Positions 23,410-32,800 of a stretch of 64,000 nucleotides of DNA are shown here, in pieces. The notes below the pieces were generated by a model. That model was not told where the DNA came from, did not search any database, and was given only the letters and a program-made list of their open reading frames with translations. Where the stretch lies: NCBI GenBank assembly GCA_017561715.1, contig JAFZBN010000003.1:62001-126000 (forward strand), written 5' to 3'. The number at the start of each line of letters is the position of its first letter. The stretch's first letter is position 1. The DNA comes from Clostridiales bacterium. GTDB taxonomy: Bacteria > Bacillota > Clostridia > Saccharofermentanales > Saccharofermentanaceae. A program made the position numbers and the translations under genes.

Positions 23410-26100
23410 TTACAACATCTTTTCAAGTTCAACTTTTACAGCTGCCAGAGCATCGTCGATGCCAGCCGGGTTCTTGCCGCCGGCCTGAGCCATGTTCGGA
23501 CGTCCGCCGCCGCCACCGCCTACGATCGGAGCGATCGCCTTGATGAGGTTACCGGCATGAGCACCGGCCTTAACAGCGGAATCTGTCGCCATGATGACGA
23601 TATTGGCCTTGCCGTCGCAGGAAGAAAGGAGAGCGACTACGCCGTCACCGATCTTGTCCTTGAGCTGGTCACCGAGATCACGGAGAGCACCCATCTCGAC
23701 GTTGTCGAGTTTCGCAGCGAGGAGCTTAACGCCCTTTACATCTTCTGTCTGCTCGAGAGAATTTCCGAGCGCTTCCTTAGCTGCCTTGGACTTCAGGGAC
23801 TCAACTTCAGCGTTGGCAGCCTTGAGGTCTTTCTGCAGGTGATCGATCTTGGTTACGATCTCAGACGGATTTGCCTTCAGGAGCTTCGCAGCTTCGTTGA
23901 GAAGATCCTCGAGTTCCTTATAGTAAGCGAGCACGCCGTCACCGGTCAGCGCTTCGATTCTTCTTACGCCTGCGGCAACACCGGACTCGGAAAGGATCTT
24001 GATGGATCTGATCTGAGATGTGTTGCTTACGTGAGTACCACCGCAGAGCTCAACGGAGAATGCATCCTTGAAGTCTGCTTCGTTGTTTCCGGATGTACCC
24101 TTGCCCATGCTGACGACACGAACGACATCGCCGTACTTCTCACCGAAAAGCGCCATGGCGCCGGTGGATACAGCTTCCTGCTGGCTCATCTCATCTGTGC
24201 GGACAGCAAGAGATGCAGCGATCTCTTTATTGACGATCGCCTCAACCTTAGCGATCTGCTCGGCAGACATTGCCGCGTCATGAGAGAAGTCGAAACGCAG
24301 ACGATCCGGAGTTACCAGGGAACCCTTCTGTTCAACGTGATCTCCCAAAACGATCTTCAGGGCCTTCTGCAGAAGGTGTGTCGCGGAGTGGTTCTTACAT
24401 GTGTTGCTACGGTTTGCTTCGTCAACGGAAAGTGCAGCAACGCTGTCCTTTTTGATCGAACCCTTGGAAACATAACCTGTGTGACCGACACGGCCGTTCG
24501 CGAGGTGGATCGCTTCAGTAACAGTGAACTCACCGTCAGCGGTCTTGATGATACCCTTATCGCCGACCTGACCACCCATGGTGCCGTAGAAGGAAGTTAC
24601 GTCTGTTACGATCGTACCCTTTTCGTTCTCGGACAGGGAATCCTTCAGGGAAGCTTCGTCAGCGATCGCGACGATCTTACCTTCCGTATTCAGTCCGTCA
24701 TATCCTACGAACTTTGTCGTGATGCTTTCATCAAGAGCATCGAAGATACCTGCGGAAGAACTGAGCTTCGCAGAGAAGTTCTGGCTGTCACGAGCCTTCT
24801 GCTTCTGCTCTTCCATGGAGACCTTAAAGCCTTCTTCGTCGACCGAAAGGCCCTCTTCCTCAGCAAGCTCTGTGGTGAGTTCGAGCGGGAAGCCGAATGT
24901 ATCGTAAAGATAGAAAGCGTCTTTACCTTCGATCTCTTTCTTGCCTTCGGAACGAGCTGTATCGAGGATCTTCTTGAACTCCTTCATGCCGTTCTCGAGA
25001 GTGCTCTCGAAACGCTCGATCTCCTTTGTCAGTTCGTTGAGGATGAACTCACGGTTAGAGGTCAAGAGCGGATAGCTGTTCTTGTAGATCTCATCGATGA
25101 AGATGGTGGCGATCTTGAGAATGTCATCCTTCTTGAGGTTCAGTGTACGGGCGTGTCTTACCGCACGGCGGATCAGACGACGGAGTACGTAGCCTGCGCC
25201 TGCGTTTGCAGGAACGAGCTTCGCAGCGTCACCGATGAGCATGACGGATGTACGTGTATGGTCAGCGAGGATACGCATGGAGCGTGTCATCTTCTCGTCC
25301 GCGTTGTACTTCTGTCCGGAGACTTTCTCGATATAAGCGATGACCGGTGCGAACAGGTCGATCTGGTATACGTCACGGGAACCGTTGAGGAAAGCGAGGA
25401 TTCTCTCTAAGCCCCAGCCGGTATCTACGTTTTTCTGCTTCAGAGGAGTAAGTGTGCCGTCCTTGTGCTTTTCGTACTGCATGAATACGTCGTTACCAAG
25501 CTCGGTGTACTTACCGCAGGAGCAGCCCGGGCCGCAGTCCGGACCGCAATCCGGGCGATCGGCGATGTAGAACATCTCAGAGTCCGGGCCGCAAGGACCG
25601 TACTCGAGGCCCCACCAGTTATCGTCGGCACCTAAGTAGTAGATGTTTTCTTTCTTAAAGCCGGAAGCGATACGGAACTCTGCGCCTTCCTCGTCACGAG
25701 GTGCATTCTCGTCACCTGCGAAAACAGTAGCAGCGAGGTGATCGGCGTCGAAGCCGAAGACCTGTGTCAGAAGCTCGAAGCTCCACTGGCATCTTTCTTT
25801 CTTGAAGTAATCGCCGAGCGACCAGGAACCCATCATCTCGAAGAAGGTAACGTGGCTCTTGTCACCGACGGAGTCGATATCGTTTGTACGGACACAGCCC
25901 TGTACGTTGCAAAGTCTTGTGCCGAGCGGGTGCTTCTGGCCGAGAAGATAAGGCATCAGAGGCTGCATGCCGGCGACGTTGAACATAACGCCCGTGGATC
26001 CGTCAGACACCAGGGATACGGCGCCGACATCCACATGACCGCGGTCGATATAGAACTGCTTCCATGTATTTCTCAATTCATCTGAGGTAAACTGTCTCAT
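23410..26100 (-). CDS. alaS: Alanyl-tRNA synthetase
   Basis: 896 aa. Class II catalytic core at the N-terminus (FTSDELRNTWKQFYIDRGH, then the motif 2 region FFEMMGSWSLGDYFKKE), tRNA-recognition domain, editing domain with HSATHLLQKAL and the zinc-binding CGGTHV, and C-Ala domain ending in GGGGGGRPNMAQAGG. It charges tRNA-Ala and clears mis-charged Ser/Gly. A Cys-rich insert in the catalytic domain (DCGPDCGPGCSCGKY, about residue 187) is not in the E. coli type but occurs in one clade of bacterial AlaRS. It might bind a metal. The start codon is preceded by AAGGAG. A hairpin with a T-run lies 20 nt before the start, between this gene and the upstream WYL gene. Confidence 0.98.
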   Translation of the reverse strand: MRQFTSDELRNTWKQFYIDRGHVDVGAVSLVSDGSTGVMFNVAGMQPLMPYLLGQKHPLGTRLCNVQGCVRTNDIDSVGDKSHVTFFEMMGSWSLGDYFKKERCQWSFELLTQVFGFDADHLAATVFAGDENAPRDEEGAEFRIASGFKKENIYYLGADDNWWGLEYGPCGPDSEMFYIADRPDCGPDCGPGCSCGKYTELGNDVFMQYEKHKDGTLTPLKQKNVDTGWGLERILAFLNGSRDVYQIDLFAPVIAYIEKVSGQKYNADEKMTRSMRILADHTRTSVMLIGDAAKLVPANAGAGYVLRRLIRRAVRHARTLNLKKDDILKIATIFIDEIYKNSYPLLTSNREFILNELTKEIERFESTLENGMKEFKKILDTARSEGKKEIEGKDAFYLYDTFGFPLELTTELAEEEGLSVDEEGFKVSMEEQKQKARDSQNFSAKLSSSAGIFDALDESITTKFVGYDGLNTEGKIVAIADEASLKDSLSENEKGTIVTDVTSFYGTMGGQVGDKGIIKTADGEFTVTEAIHLANGRVGHTGYVSKGSIKKDSVAALSVDEANRSNTCKNHSATHLLQKALKIVLGDHVEQKGSLVTPDRLRFDFSHDAAMSAEQIAKVEAIVNKEIAASLAVRTDEMSQQEAVSTGAMALFGEKYGDVVRVVSMGKGTSGNNEADFKDAFSVELCGGTHVSNTSQIRSIKILSESGVAAGVRRIEALTGDGVLAYYKELEDLLNEAAKLLKANPSEIVTKIDHLQKDLKAANAEVESLKSKAAKEALGNSLEQTEDVKGVKLLAAKLDNVEMGALRDLGDQLKDKIGDGVVALLSSCDGKANIVIMATDSAVKAGAHAGNLIKAIAPIVGGGGGGRPNMAQAGGKNPAGIDDALAAVKVELEKML

Positions 26101-26120
26101 TCGTTTTCGTCTCCTTACGT

Positions 26121-26155
26121 AAAAAGCGAGGCACGCGCCCTAGATTTCGCGTGCC
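26121..26155 (-). terminator. Terminator hairpin between the WYL gene and alaS
   Basis: 8-bp stem GGCACGCG / CGCGTGCC with a 10-nt loop, followed on the minus strand by TCGCTTTTT. It most simply ends the WYL transcript. But it sits only about 20 nt before the alaS start codon, so an alaS transcript starting further upstream would have to read through it. Confidence 0.8.
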
Positions 26156-26200
26156 CCGATATTTTACACGATTTAAGTCAGAAAATCTATACTTATATAC

Positions 26201-27223
26201 CTATAGTTGAGCGTCGAGTGCCTTTCGGACATGCGCTTCGTATTTTTCCTTGACGCTTTTCGGTCCGATGATGGAAAAACCGCCTTCGTATTGGGATACC
26301 CAGGAGAAGAATGTCGGACTGACACTTACGGAAACATTTGCCTGAAGATAGTCTTTGTCCTTCGGATCGGAGAAGATCGGAAGTTCTCTTTCGAAGCGGT
26401 CGTAGAACTGTGTCAGAAGGTTCTTTCGGAAACGCAGCGTGACCTGCTGCGGATCGTCGCCGTACATACCGAACGTGGTCTGGGCGTGCTTGGCAACGCT
26501 GAATCCCTTCGGTGTTTTGGCAAGTTTCGTATCCGTCTTCGCCTTGACTTCTTTCATGCGGTCGATACGGAAATGGTAGATCTCCTCTGTTTTATCGCTC
26601 TTGCTCTGTTCCGGACGAATGCCGAGGCAGTAGTAAAAACCGTTTTCCCAGACAAGTGCCAACGGGTGAAGTATGTAGAGCATCCCGTCATGGCGGAAGG
26701 ATTCTTTTCCGATCTTTTCATTCGGGTCAAATGTGTACTCGATATACTTAAACGTCACCGGATGCTTCTCGGAGATCGCGCGGCGGATCGTGTTTACCGT
26801 GTAGATAAAGTCGTTATTCGAAGAGTGATGGCGGCCGATGTACTGGATCTGCTCGCTTAATTCCGATGCGATCGGCGAAGACGTCAGACCTTTCAGCTTC
26901 TTGATCAGGGAAGCCTTCTTCTTTTCCGTCATGAAGCCCGCGGATTCGATGGCATCGATCAGGATCACGATCTCTTCGACTTCGAAATCTCTGTCCTCGA
27001 TGTAGTATTTCGGAACTTTTCCGCCGGATTTTTCGACCGGGATCGAGGAGTCCTCGAGTGCGTGGATATCGTCATAAAGAGTCTTTCGATTTACCGGAAA
27101 ACCGGCTTCGTCGAGCTTGGTGATCAGATCCTGCGTCGAAAGGCCGTGTGCCGCGTCCGTTTCTTTCTGAAGGATCTCAAGAAGACAAAGAAGTCTTCCT
27201 CTTCCGTTTTCGCGATTCGCCAT
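26201..27223 (-). CDS. WYL-domain transcriptional regulator
   Basis: 340 aa. Start at MANRENGRG, preceded by GGAGGTGGG; a longer frame to 27367 would run across the promoter. N-terminal winged helix-turn-helix (residues about 5-70; RKTLYDDIHALE looks like the recognition region), then a WYL domain at about 150-225 (HPLALVWENGFYYCLGI; FYY replaces the WYL tripeptide, and basic residues follow in YHFRIDRMKEV) and a WCX-like C-terminal extension (about 250-335). WYL domains bind nucleic acid or small ligands and regulate varied processes, including defence and DNA damage. Divergent from the DUF1015 gene with 269 nt between the start codons, so DUF1015 is a candidate target. No defence genes are adjacent. 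Confidence 0.9.
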   Translation of the reverse strand: MANRENGRGRLLCLLEILQKETDAAHGLSTQDLITKLDEAGFPVNRKTLYDDIHALEDSSIPVEKSGGKVPKYYIEDRDFEVEEIVILIDAIESAGFMTEKKKASLIKKLKGLTSSPIASELSEQIQYIGRHHSSNNDFIYTVNTIRRAISEKHPVTFKYIEYTFDPNEKIGKESFRHDGMLYILHPLALVWENGFYYCLGIRPEQSKSDKTEEIYHFRIDRMKEVKAKTDTKLAKTPKGFSVAKHAQTTFGMYGDDPQQVTLRFRKNLLTQFYDRFERELPIFSDPKDKDYLQANVSVSVSPTFFSWVSQYEGGFSIIGPKSVKEKYEAHVRKALDAQL

Positions 27224-27254
27224 GATCCCACCTCCGATCAAATCCCTTTCTTTT

Positions 27255-27263
27255 ACTATAACA
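27255..27263 (-). promoter_or_regulatory. Extended -10 promoter of the WYL gene
   Basis: Minus strand TGT-TATAGT (hexamer 27255-27260), 31 nt before the start codon. No good -35. Confidence 0.5.
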
Positions 27264-27312
27264 CTAACTGATGAAAATGCTTTATATCGGCGGGAAGAAA
27301 AATCACGCTCAT

Positions 27313-27388
27313 CGCGAAGAAGAAAGACTTCGAAGTGCCTCTGAGAACGAAGTTCGAAGCGAAGCACGAGAAGCTTGTCTTCTTCGCG
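27313..27388 (+). repeat. Intergenic hairpin repeat, copy E
   Basis: Outer stem CGCGAAGAAGA / TCTTCTTCGCG, then CTT / AAG, middle stem GTGC / GCAC, inner stem GAAC-gaa-GTTC. Internal loop CTCTGA (27339-27344) and GAAGCGAA (27356-27363). It sits between two divergent promoters, upstream of both. Confidence 0.8.
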
Positions 27389-27417
27389 TGAAACACGAGA
27401 AGCTTGTCTTCTTCGCG
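27365..27417 (+). repeat. 24-bp direct repeat: duplicated 3' arm of hairpin E
   Basis: The sequence from CACGAG to TTCGCG at 27365-27388 is repeated without change at 27394-27417, with a 29-nt period. This is a partial tandem duplication of one hairpin arm. Confidence 0.9.
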
Positions 27418-27446
27418 CATTATGGGAAGATTTTTCTTTCCCCGCG

Positions 27447-27455
27447 TGCTATAAT
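27447..27455 (+). promoter_or_regulatory. Extended -10 promoter of the DUF1015 gene
   Basis: TGC-TATAAT (hexamer 27450-27455), 38 nt before the start codon. No convincing -35 was seen. Confidence 0.55.
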
Positions 27456-27492
27456 GTTAGGGCTATTTTTGCATTTCATCGGGAGGGTATCC

Positions 27493-28794
27493 ATGAATTC
27501 TATTTACAAAGACATCGCCGTTGCAGCGCCGAAGATCCTTCTGCCGAAGAAGGGCACGGACCTTTCGAAATGGGCCGTTATCGCGTGCGACCAGTTTACA
27601 TCCGAGCCGAAATACTGGGAGGATGTTGAAAATACCGTAGGAAAAGCACCGTCCACGCTTCGTATGTTCCTGCCGGAAGTTTACCTCGAAAAAGAAACAC
27701 CTGAAAGAATCAACGAGCGTCTTTCCAATATCACTTCTTCGATCAACAGCTACATCGACGAAGGCACCCTGACAGAACTTGATCCGGGCTTCATTCTTCT
27801 CAATCGTAAGACCAAGGTCAACGAGTCCAGAAAAGGCCTGATGCTCGCACTCGACCTTGAGCAGTATGACTTTACTCCGGGAAACAAGAGCCGCATCCGT
27901 GCGACCGAAGGCACCGTCCTTTCCCGTATTCCGCCCCGCGTTCGTATCCGCGAGCGCGCGCCGATCGAGATGCCGCACATCATGGTACTGATCAACGACC
28001 CGAAAAGAACCGTGATCGAGCCTGCATTTGACGCGGTTTCCAAAGACGCAGCAAACCTCGTTTACGACACCGACCTCATGATGGACGGCGGTCATATCAA
28101 GGGCTATTTCACACCGGCAGATTCTTCCGTAGCCGAAGGCATCATCTCCGCACTGCGCGGACTTCTTGCTGCTTCCGAAGACGGCTTTCTCTTTGCCGTC
28201 GGCGATGGTAACCACTCCCTCGCAACCGCGAAGAAGCACTGGGAAAACGTAAGAGAGACTCTTCCGGAATCCGAAAGAGAGAGCCATCCGGCACGCTACT
28301 GCCTCGTTGAGATCGTGAACATCCACGACAACGGTCTGCAGTTTGAGCCGATCCACCGTGTTACCTTCGGTCTGACAAAAGAAAAGCTCGTCGAAGCGGC
28401 AAACACATACTTTGCTTCCCAGGACATCAAGTTCACTGAGGCGGGTGCTTTTGCCAAGGAAGGAACCGCGGACGGATCCCAGACGATCCTCGTCACGACA
28501 GGCAAAGAGGACTTCACGATGGTCATCGGAAAGCCTGCTCACACGCTCGCAGTCGGTTCCCTTCAGGGCTTCCTGGATTCCATCGAATCCGACTCGATCC
28601 ACACCGACTACATCCACGGCGAAGATTCCGTAAGATCCCTCGCCGAGGAAGACAAGCTCGGCTTCCTGCTGCCGGACGTTTCGAAGAATTCGTTCTTTGA
28701 GACCATCAGCAAAGAAGGCGTTTTCCCGAGAAAGACCTTCTCCATGGGAGAAGCGATCGAGAAGCGCTACTACCTGGAAGCAAAGAAGATCTGA
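27493..28794 (+). CDS. DUF1015 family protein
   Basis: 433 aa. Start at MNSIYKDI after GGGAGGG; the longer open frame from 27271 crosses a hairpin repeat and the promoter and is not coding. Full-length DUF1015: the N-terminal block KWAVIACDQFTSEPKYW, PEVYLE, the central FAVGDGNHSLATAKKHW (nucleotide- or metal-site-like, about 235-251) and the ARYCLVEIVNIHD segment. No signal peptide. The family is widespread in Clostridia and has been predicted, but not proven, to have kinase- or phosphatase-like activity, sometimes beside SerA/SerC. Here serA is 16 kb away. It begins a probable plus-strand operon with the FAD oxidoreductase and DUF2298 gene (20-nt gap). Confidence 0.9.
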   Translation: MNSIYKDIAVAAPKILLPKKGTDLSKWAVIACDQFTSEPKYWEDVENTVGKAPSTLRMFLPEVYLEKETPERINERLSNITSSINSYIDEGTLTELDPGFILLNRKTKVNESRKGLMLALDLEQYDFTPGNKSRIRATEGTVLSRIPPRVRIRERAPIEMPHIMVLINDPKRTVIEPAFDAVSKDAANLVYDTDLMMDGGHIKGYFTPADSSVAEGIISALRGLLAASEDGFLFAVGDGNHSLATAKKHWENVRETLPESERESHPARYCLVEIVNIHDNGLQFEPIHRVTFGLTKEKLVEAANTYFASQDIKFTEAGAFAKEGTADGSQTILVTTGKEDFTMVIGKPAHTLAVGSLQGFLDSIESDSIHTDYIHGEDSVRSLAEEDKLGFLLPDVSKNSFFETISKEGVFPRKTFSMGEAIEKRYYLEAKKI

Positions 28795-28814
28795 CTTAGT
28801 TAACGGAGGAAGAA

Positions 28815-29885
28815 ATGGAAGGCAAAACTTCGATCTGTGTCATCGGTGCCGGTCTTTCCGGTCTGGTCTGTGCGTATAAGCTGGCGCAGGCCGGTTTCCG
28901 CGTGCAGGTCGTTGAGCAGCAGTCCACTCCGGGCGGCATGCTCGCTTGCTCGCGCCTTGGTTCCGAATACATCGAACTTCTTCCCCACCACATCCGAAAA
29001 TCTGACCGTGCCCTGATCTCGCTTCTTAAAGACCTCGGTCTTTCCGACGAGCTTCAGTGGTACGATTCCCTCTGGTACGGAAAGGCAAGTAAGAAGAAGC
29101 TGGGTTATCTCGATAACGGCTTCCATTCTCTTCTGGCCGCACTCGTACAGGAGATCACCGACCGTGGCGGCATCATCCAGTACGGATATACCGTTTCCGA
29201 CATTTCCAAGAGCGAAGACCCGACACGCCCGAGATACCGCGTTCAGTGCGTTCTGGCCGACTCGTCCTCGATCTTTCTGGAATGCGACACGATCCTTTAT
29301 ACCGGTTCCTGCCGAAACCTCGTGCACATCACGCACGCGCTCAATATGCCGACCGACTTCCGTGACTCTCTCATGGACGTAACGTACCAGGCCAATATGT
29401 GCCTGTTGCTTCTCATGAAGTCGCCGTTTACGGAGTGCTACTCGCGTATGCTCCCTGTCGACGAACCTTTCCAGAGACTGATCCAGCACACGAGCATGGT
29501 CGGCGAACGCCGCTACGGCGGACACGTTTTGTATCTTTCCGGAAGTTTCCTTACTTCCGCTCCGCTTTGGACCGCATCTGACGCGGACGTTTTCAAAGCC
29601 TTTTTCAAGAGACTTCAGTACATGAATCCGAGCGTTACGAGAAGCTCGGTACGTACCTGGCGTCTGACGCGTACGCGTTACGCCAAGCCGCTCAACCACC
29701 CGCTCGATGAGTTCATCCAGCCGGTCGAGGGCCTCTATGTATGCAGTCTCGCCATGACGCCGAGCCCGGTCGAAGATTCGAAATTCCGTATGGATGCCTG
29801 CGTTTCCCAGGCCAACGCGACCGTCGCTAAGATCAAGGAGGATTTTTCGCGTGAAAAAGAACTCGTCGAAGTCGAACCGCAATAA
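28815..29885 (+). CDS. FAD-dependent protoporphyrinogen-oxidase/amine-oxidase-like flavoprotein
   Basis: 356 aa. Rossmann FAD-binding motif ICVIGAGLSGLVCAYKLAQAG at the N-terminus (broken here as GAGLSG plus Glu at the end of strand 2: VVEQQS), followed by GGML, the GD-type loop near residue 120, and a C-terminal FAD contact (PVEGLYVCSLAMTPSPVEDSKF). It is shorter than typical amine oxidases (430-550 aa). The closest pattern is the group of NAD(P)/FAD proteins linked to polysaccharide or lipid biosynthesis. It directly precedes and overlaps the DUF2298 membrane glycosyltransferase-like gene, which suggests a joint role on a surface glycan or lipid (inference). Start preceded by CGGAGG. Substrate not predictable. 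Confidence 0.85.
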   Translation: MEGKTSICVIGAGLSGLVCAYKLAQAGFRVQVVEQQSTPGGMLACSRLGSEYIELLPHHIRKSDRALISLLKDLGLSDELQWYDSLWYGKASKKKLGYLDNGFHSLLAALVQEITDRGGIIQYGYTVSDISKSEDPTRPRYRVQCVLADSSSIFLECDTILYTGSCRNLVHITHALNMPTDFRDSLMDVTYQANMCLLLLMKSPFTECYSRMLPVDEPFQRLIQHTSMVGERRYGGHVLYLSGSFLTSAPLWTASDADVFKAFFKRLQYMNPSVTRSSVRTWRLTRTRYAKPLNHPLDEFIQPVEGLYVCSLAMTPSPVEDSKFRMDACVSQANATVAKIKEDFSREKELVEVEPQ

Positions 29886-32800
29886 TTCCGGCAAGAACCG
29901 GGTACGCACCACCGATGTCAGAAATACGGGAGCAGATCTTATCGATGATATTTCCGATTCTGATTTCAGGAGTTCTTTCCGTGAAAGAATGTTTGAAGAT
30001 GTCGAATGGAAGTCTGTCATCCCGAGAATCCTTCTGTTACTCGCTCCTGCCCTCATCGCGTTTCTCGCGGGATATTTCTTAAAGCAGGATCACGCAGATT
30101 TCTTCTCCTGGTGGGGACTTCTTTACATTTACGGCTGGGCCGCTTTCCCGCTCACCGCATACTTCTTCCGCGGTTTCGTTTCCGCAGGATACGGTTTTTC
30201 CAAGACCTTCGGCATCCTTCTTACCACCGCGAGCGTCTGGCTTATTGCCTATCTAGGCATCTTTAATGCCTTCAGCCGCCCGGTATGCTGGCTTGCGTTC
30301 TTCATGCTCGCCATCTTCTCCTGGTGCACGCCGAAAACCAGGAAAGCCGCTTTTACCGCTCTTTCGGATAACTCCAACATTGCGCATATCCTCTGGGAGG
30401 AAATGCTCTTCATCGCGATCCTGACGGTCCTTTGCTTCTGCAAGGGCGTCTTCCCGATCATCAACGGCGAAGAGAAATTCATGAACTACGCCTTCATGAA
30501 CTCCATGAACAGATTTGACGGCCTTCCGGCAAAAGACCCGTGGCTCGCCGGAGAGTCCATTAACTACTATTACTACGGACAGTACATGTTCACTTATCTC
30601 GTGAAGATGCTCGGCATGAACACCGAGGTCGGCTACAACATCTCGATGTGTACCGCCATCGCGTTCCCGTTCATCTCCGCGTATGCGCTCGGACAGCTCT
30701 TTATCGACGCGCTCCGTCAGAAAAAGGACTGCCAGGTATCGAAGCATTACCTGCCGTTCGCGGGCCTTCTCGCCGGCTGCTGCACCATGATCTTCGGTAA
30801 CTCCCACTCCTTCTTCTACGATGAGCAGAGCTTCGGCAACAAGATGCTTTTCTGGAAGATCTGGAGCAAGCTCGGCATCGACGTCGGCGAGACCGGAAAC
30901 TTCTTCTATCCGAACTCCACGCGTTTTATCGGACACAACCCTGACCCGTATCTTCAGCACATTAAGGAGACCGCCGACTGGACCATCCACGAGTTCCCGT
31001 TCTATTCCTATCTGATCGGTGACCTGCACGCTCACGTCGTCAGCCTTACGGTCGTACTTCTCATCATCGCGTTTATCTTCGTCGCCGTCTATCGCGCCGA
31101 ATATCCAAAAAAAGCACTGGCCTCGATGCGCCGTTTTCGTGACCTTTCGAAGAATCTCGCTTCGGAGATGGAACACATCTTCCGTCCGGAATTTTTCGTC
31201 TGCGCGTTCTTCCTCGGTATCTCCCAGATGTGCAACTACTGGGACTTCCTGATCTACTTCATCTTCTGTGCCATGGGACTTCTGGTCTATCACGGAAGAT
31301 CTTCCACGTATCTCATCTCGTTTTCCAGCTTCATGGTATTCCTCTTCGACCTCGCTGCAGTCCTCGGCGTCTACCTGAAGTTCGGCGAGAACATCTTCGT
31401 GCATCTGTGCCTGCAGATCGTGATCTTCATGATCGCTTATCTGCTTTCGACGATCTTCCCTTCCGCCTTCTCGAGAACGGGAACGAACATGGCATTTATG
31501 TTTGCGTTCTCCAGCATGATCGCGCTGACCTTCAACTACAACTTCGACATGATCTCCAACTCGATCAAACTGGTCGACAGACACACATCCTTGTTCCAGT
31601 TCATGATCGTCTGGCTCATCCATGTTCTTATTCCGCTCGCGCTCATCGCGCTTGTCGTCTTCACGAAGCGCCAGGCATTTAAGAGAAACAAACTTCCTGT
31701 AACTCCGGCGCCGCTTTCCTTGAAGCGCCCGCTTACCTACGCACAGCTTACCGGTAAGGAAAAGGTTTCCAAAAACAAAGACAATCCCGTCAGAAAAGTC
31801 GAATATGACTTCTCCGACGACCCGGATATCATGGATCCGGACTTTGCCGCCGAAGAGATCCTGAATACTCCGGAAAAAGCACTCGAGAAGGCCACTTCCG
31901 AGGAGATCATCGAGCCTACCGAAGAAGAAAGAAAAGAAGCTTCGAAGATGCCGAAATTCATCCTAGCCATCATCTGCTTCATCCGAATGCTGGACTATCA
32001 CTTCGCGAAGTTCGGCGATACCGCGCTTTGCAAGTTCTTCCGAAAGAGATCCATTATCGACATCTTTATGGTCGGCATGACCGTTGTCGGTATGATGATG
32101 CTGATCGCGCCTGAGATCATCTACGTTCCGGACATCTACGGCGCGAATAACCAGCGCGCCAACACCATGTTCAAATTCACCTTCGCGGGATTTGTCATTC
32201 TTTCCCTTGTCGTCGCCTATACGGTCTTCCGTTTCATGGCGCACGTCACCAAAGACGGCAATCTTTCGAACTGGGGACTTGGCGTTTCTATCGTGATGCT
32301 CGTGCTCATCATCTTCATCCCGGGACACTATACGCTCAGAGCTCTCGATCAGAGATCCGGCGACATCAAGTGGTCCACGTATCAGGGCTTAAACGGTACC
32401 GATTACCTGTCCACATGCGTGCCGCATGAAAAGACCTATTACGATCTGTCCCGCCGTGTTGCCGGCGCGTATATCCCTTACGAGGAAGCGATCGACTGGC
32501 TCAACGAAAACGTGAAGGGTTCGGTCAATATCTGCGAGTCCTACGGCATCAGCTACACCGAAGACTGCCTCGTCTCGGCATATACCGGACTTCCGACCAT
32601 CGTCGGCTGGGAGACGCACGAACGTCTGTGGCATTTCCACGGCTGGACCAACCCCGAGACCGGTGAATTCGAAAACGATCCGGAGCAGGATGTATTCAAG
32701 CTTTACCTGTGGCCGCGCCAGAACGCCGTCGCGACGATCTACACTTCGACGGATGTATTTGAGGTCGCAAGGATCATCCACGAGTACGATCTGCGCTATA

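Noticed and set aside
23140-25410. A 756-codon plus-strand open frame opposite alaS, and similar long frames opposite the ABC genes (37048-38847, 39033-40208) and opposite DUF2298 (30253-31623)
   Set aside because: They lie fully inside well-supported genes, lack ribosome sites and protein-family motifs, and result from codon bias that keeps the opposite frame open.
26101-26200. T-box riboswitch before alaS
   Set aside because: The gap is too short and the conserved antiterminator sequence is absent.
27271-27492. N-terminal extension of the DUF1015 frame
   Set aside because: It translates the hairpin repeat and promoter; the ATG at 27493 has a strong ribosome site and matches the family start.
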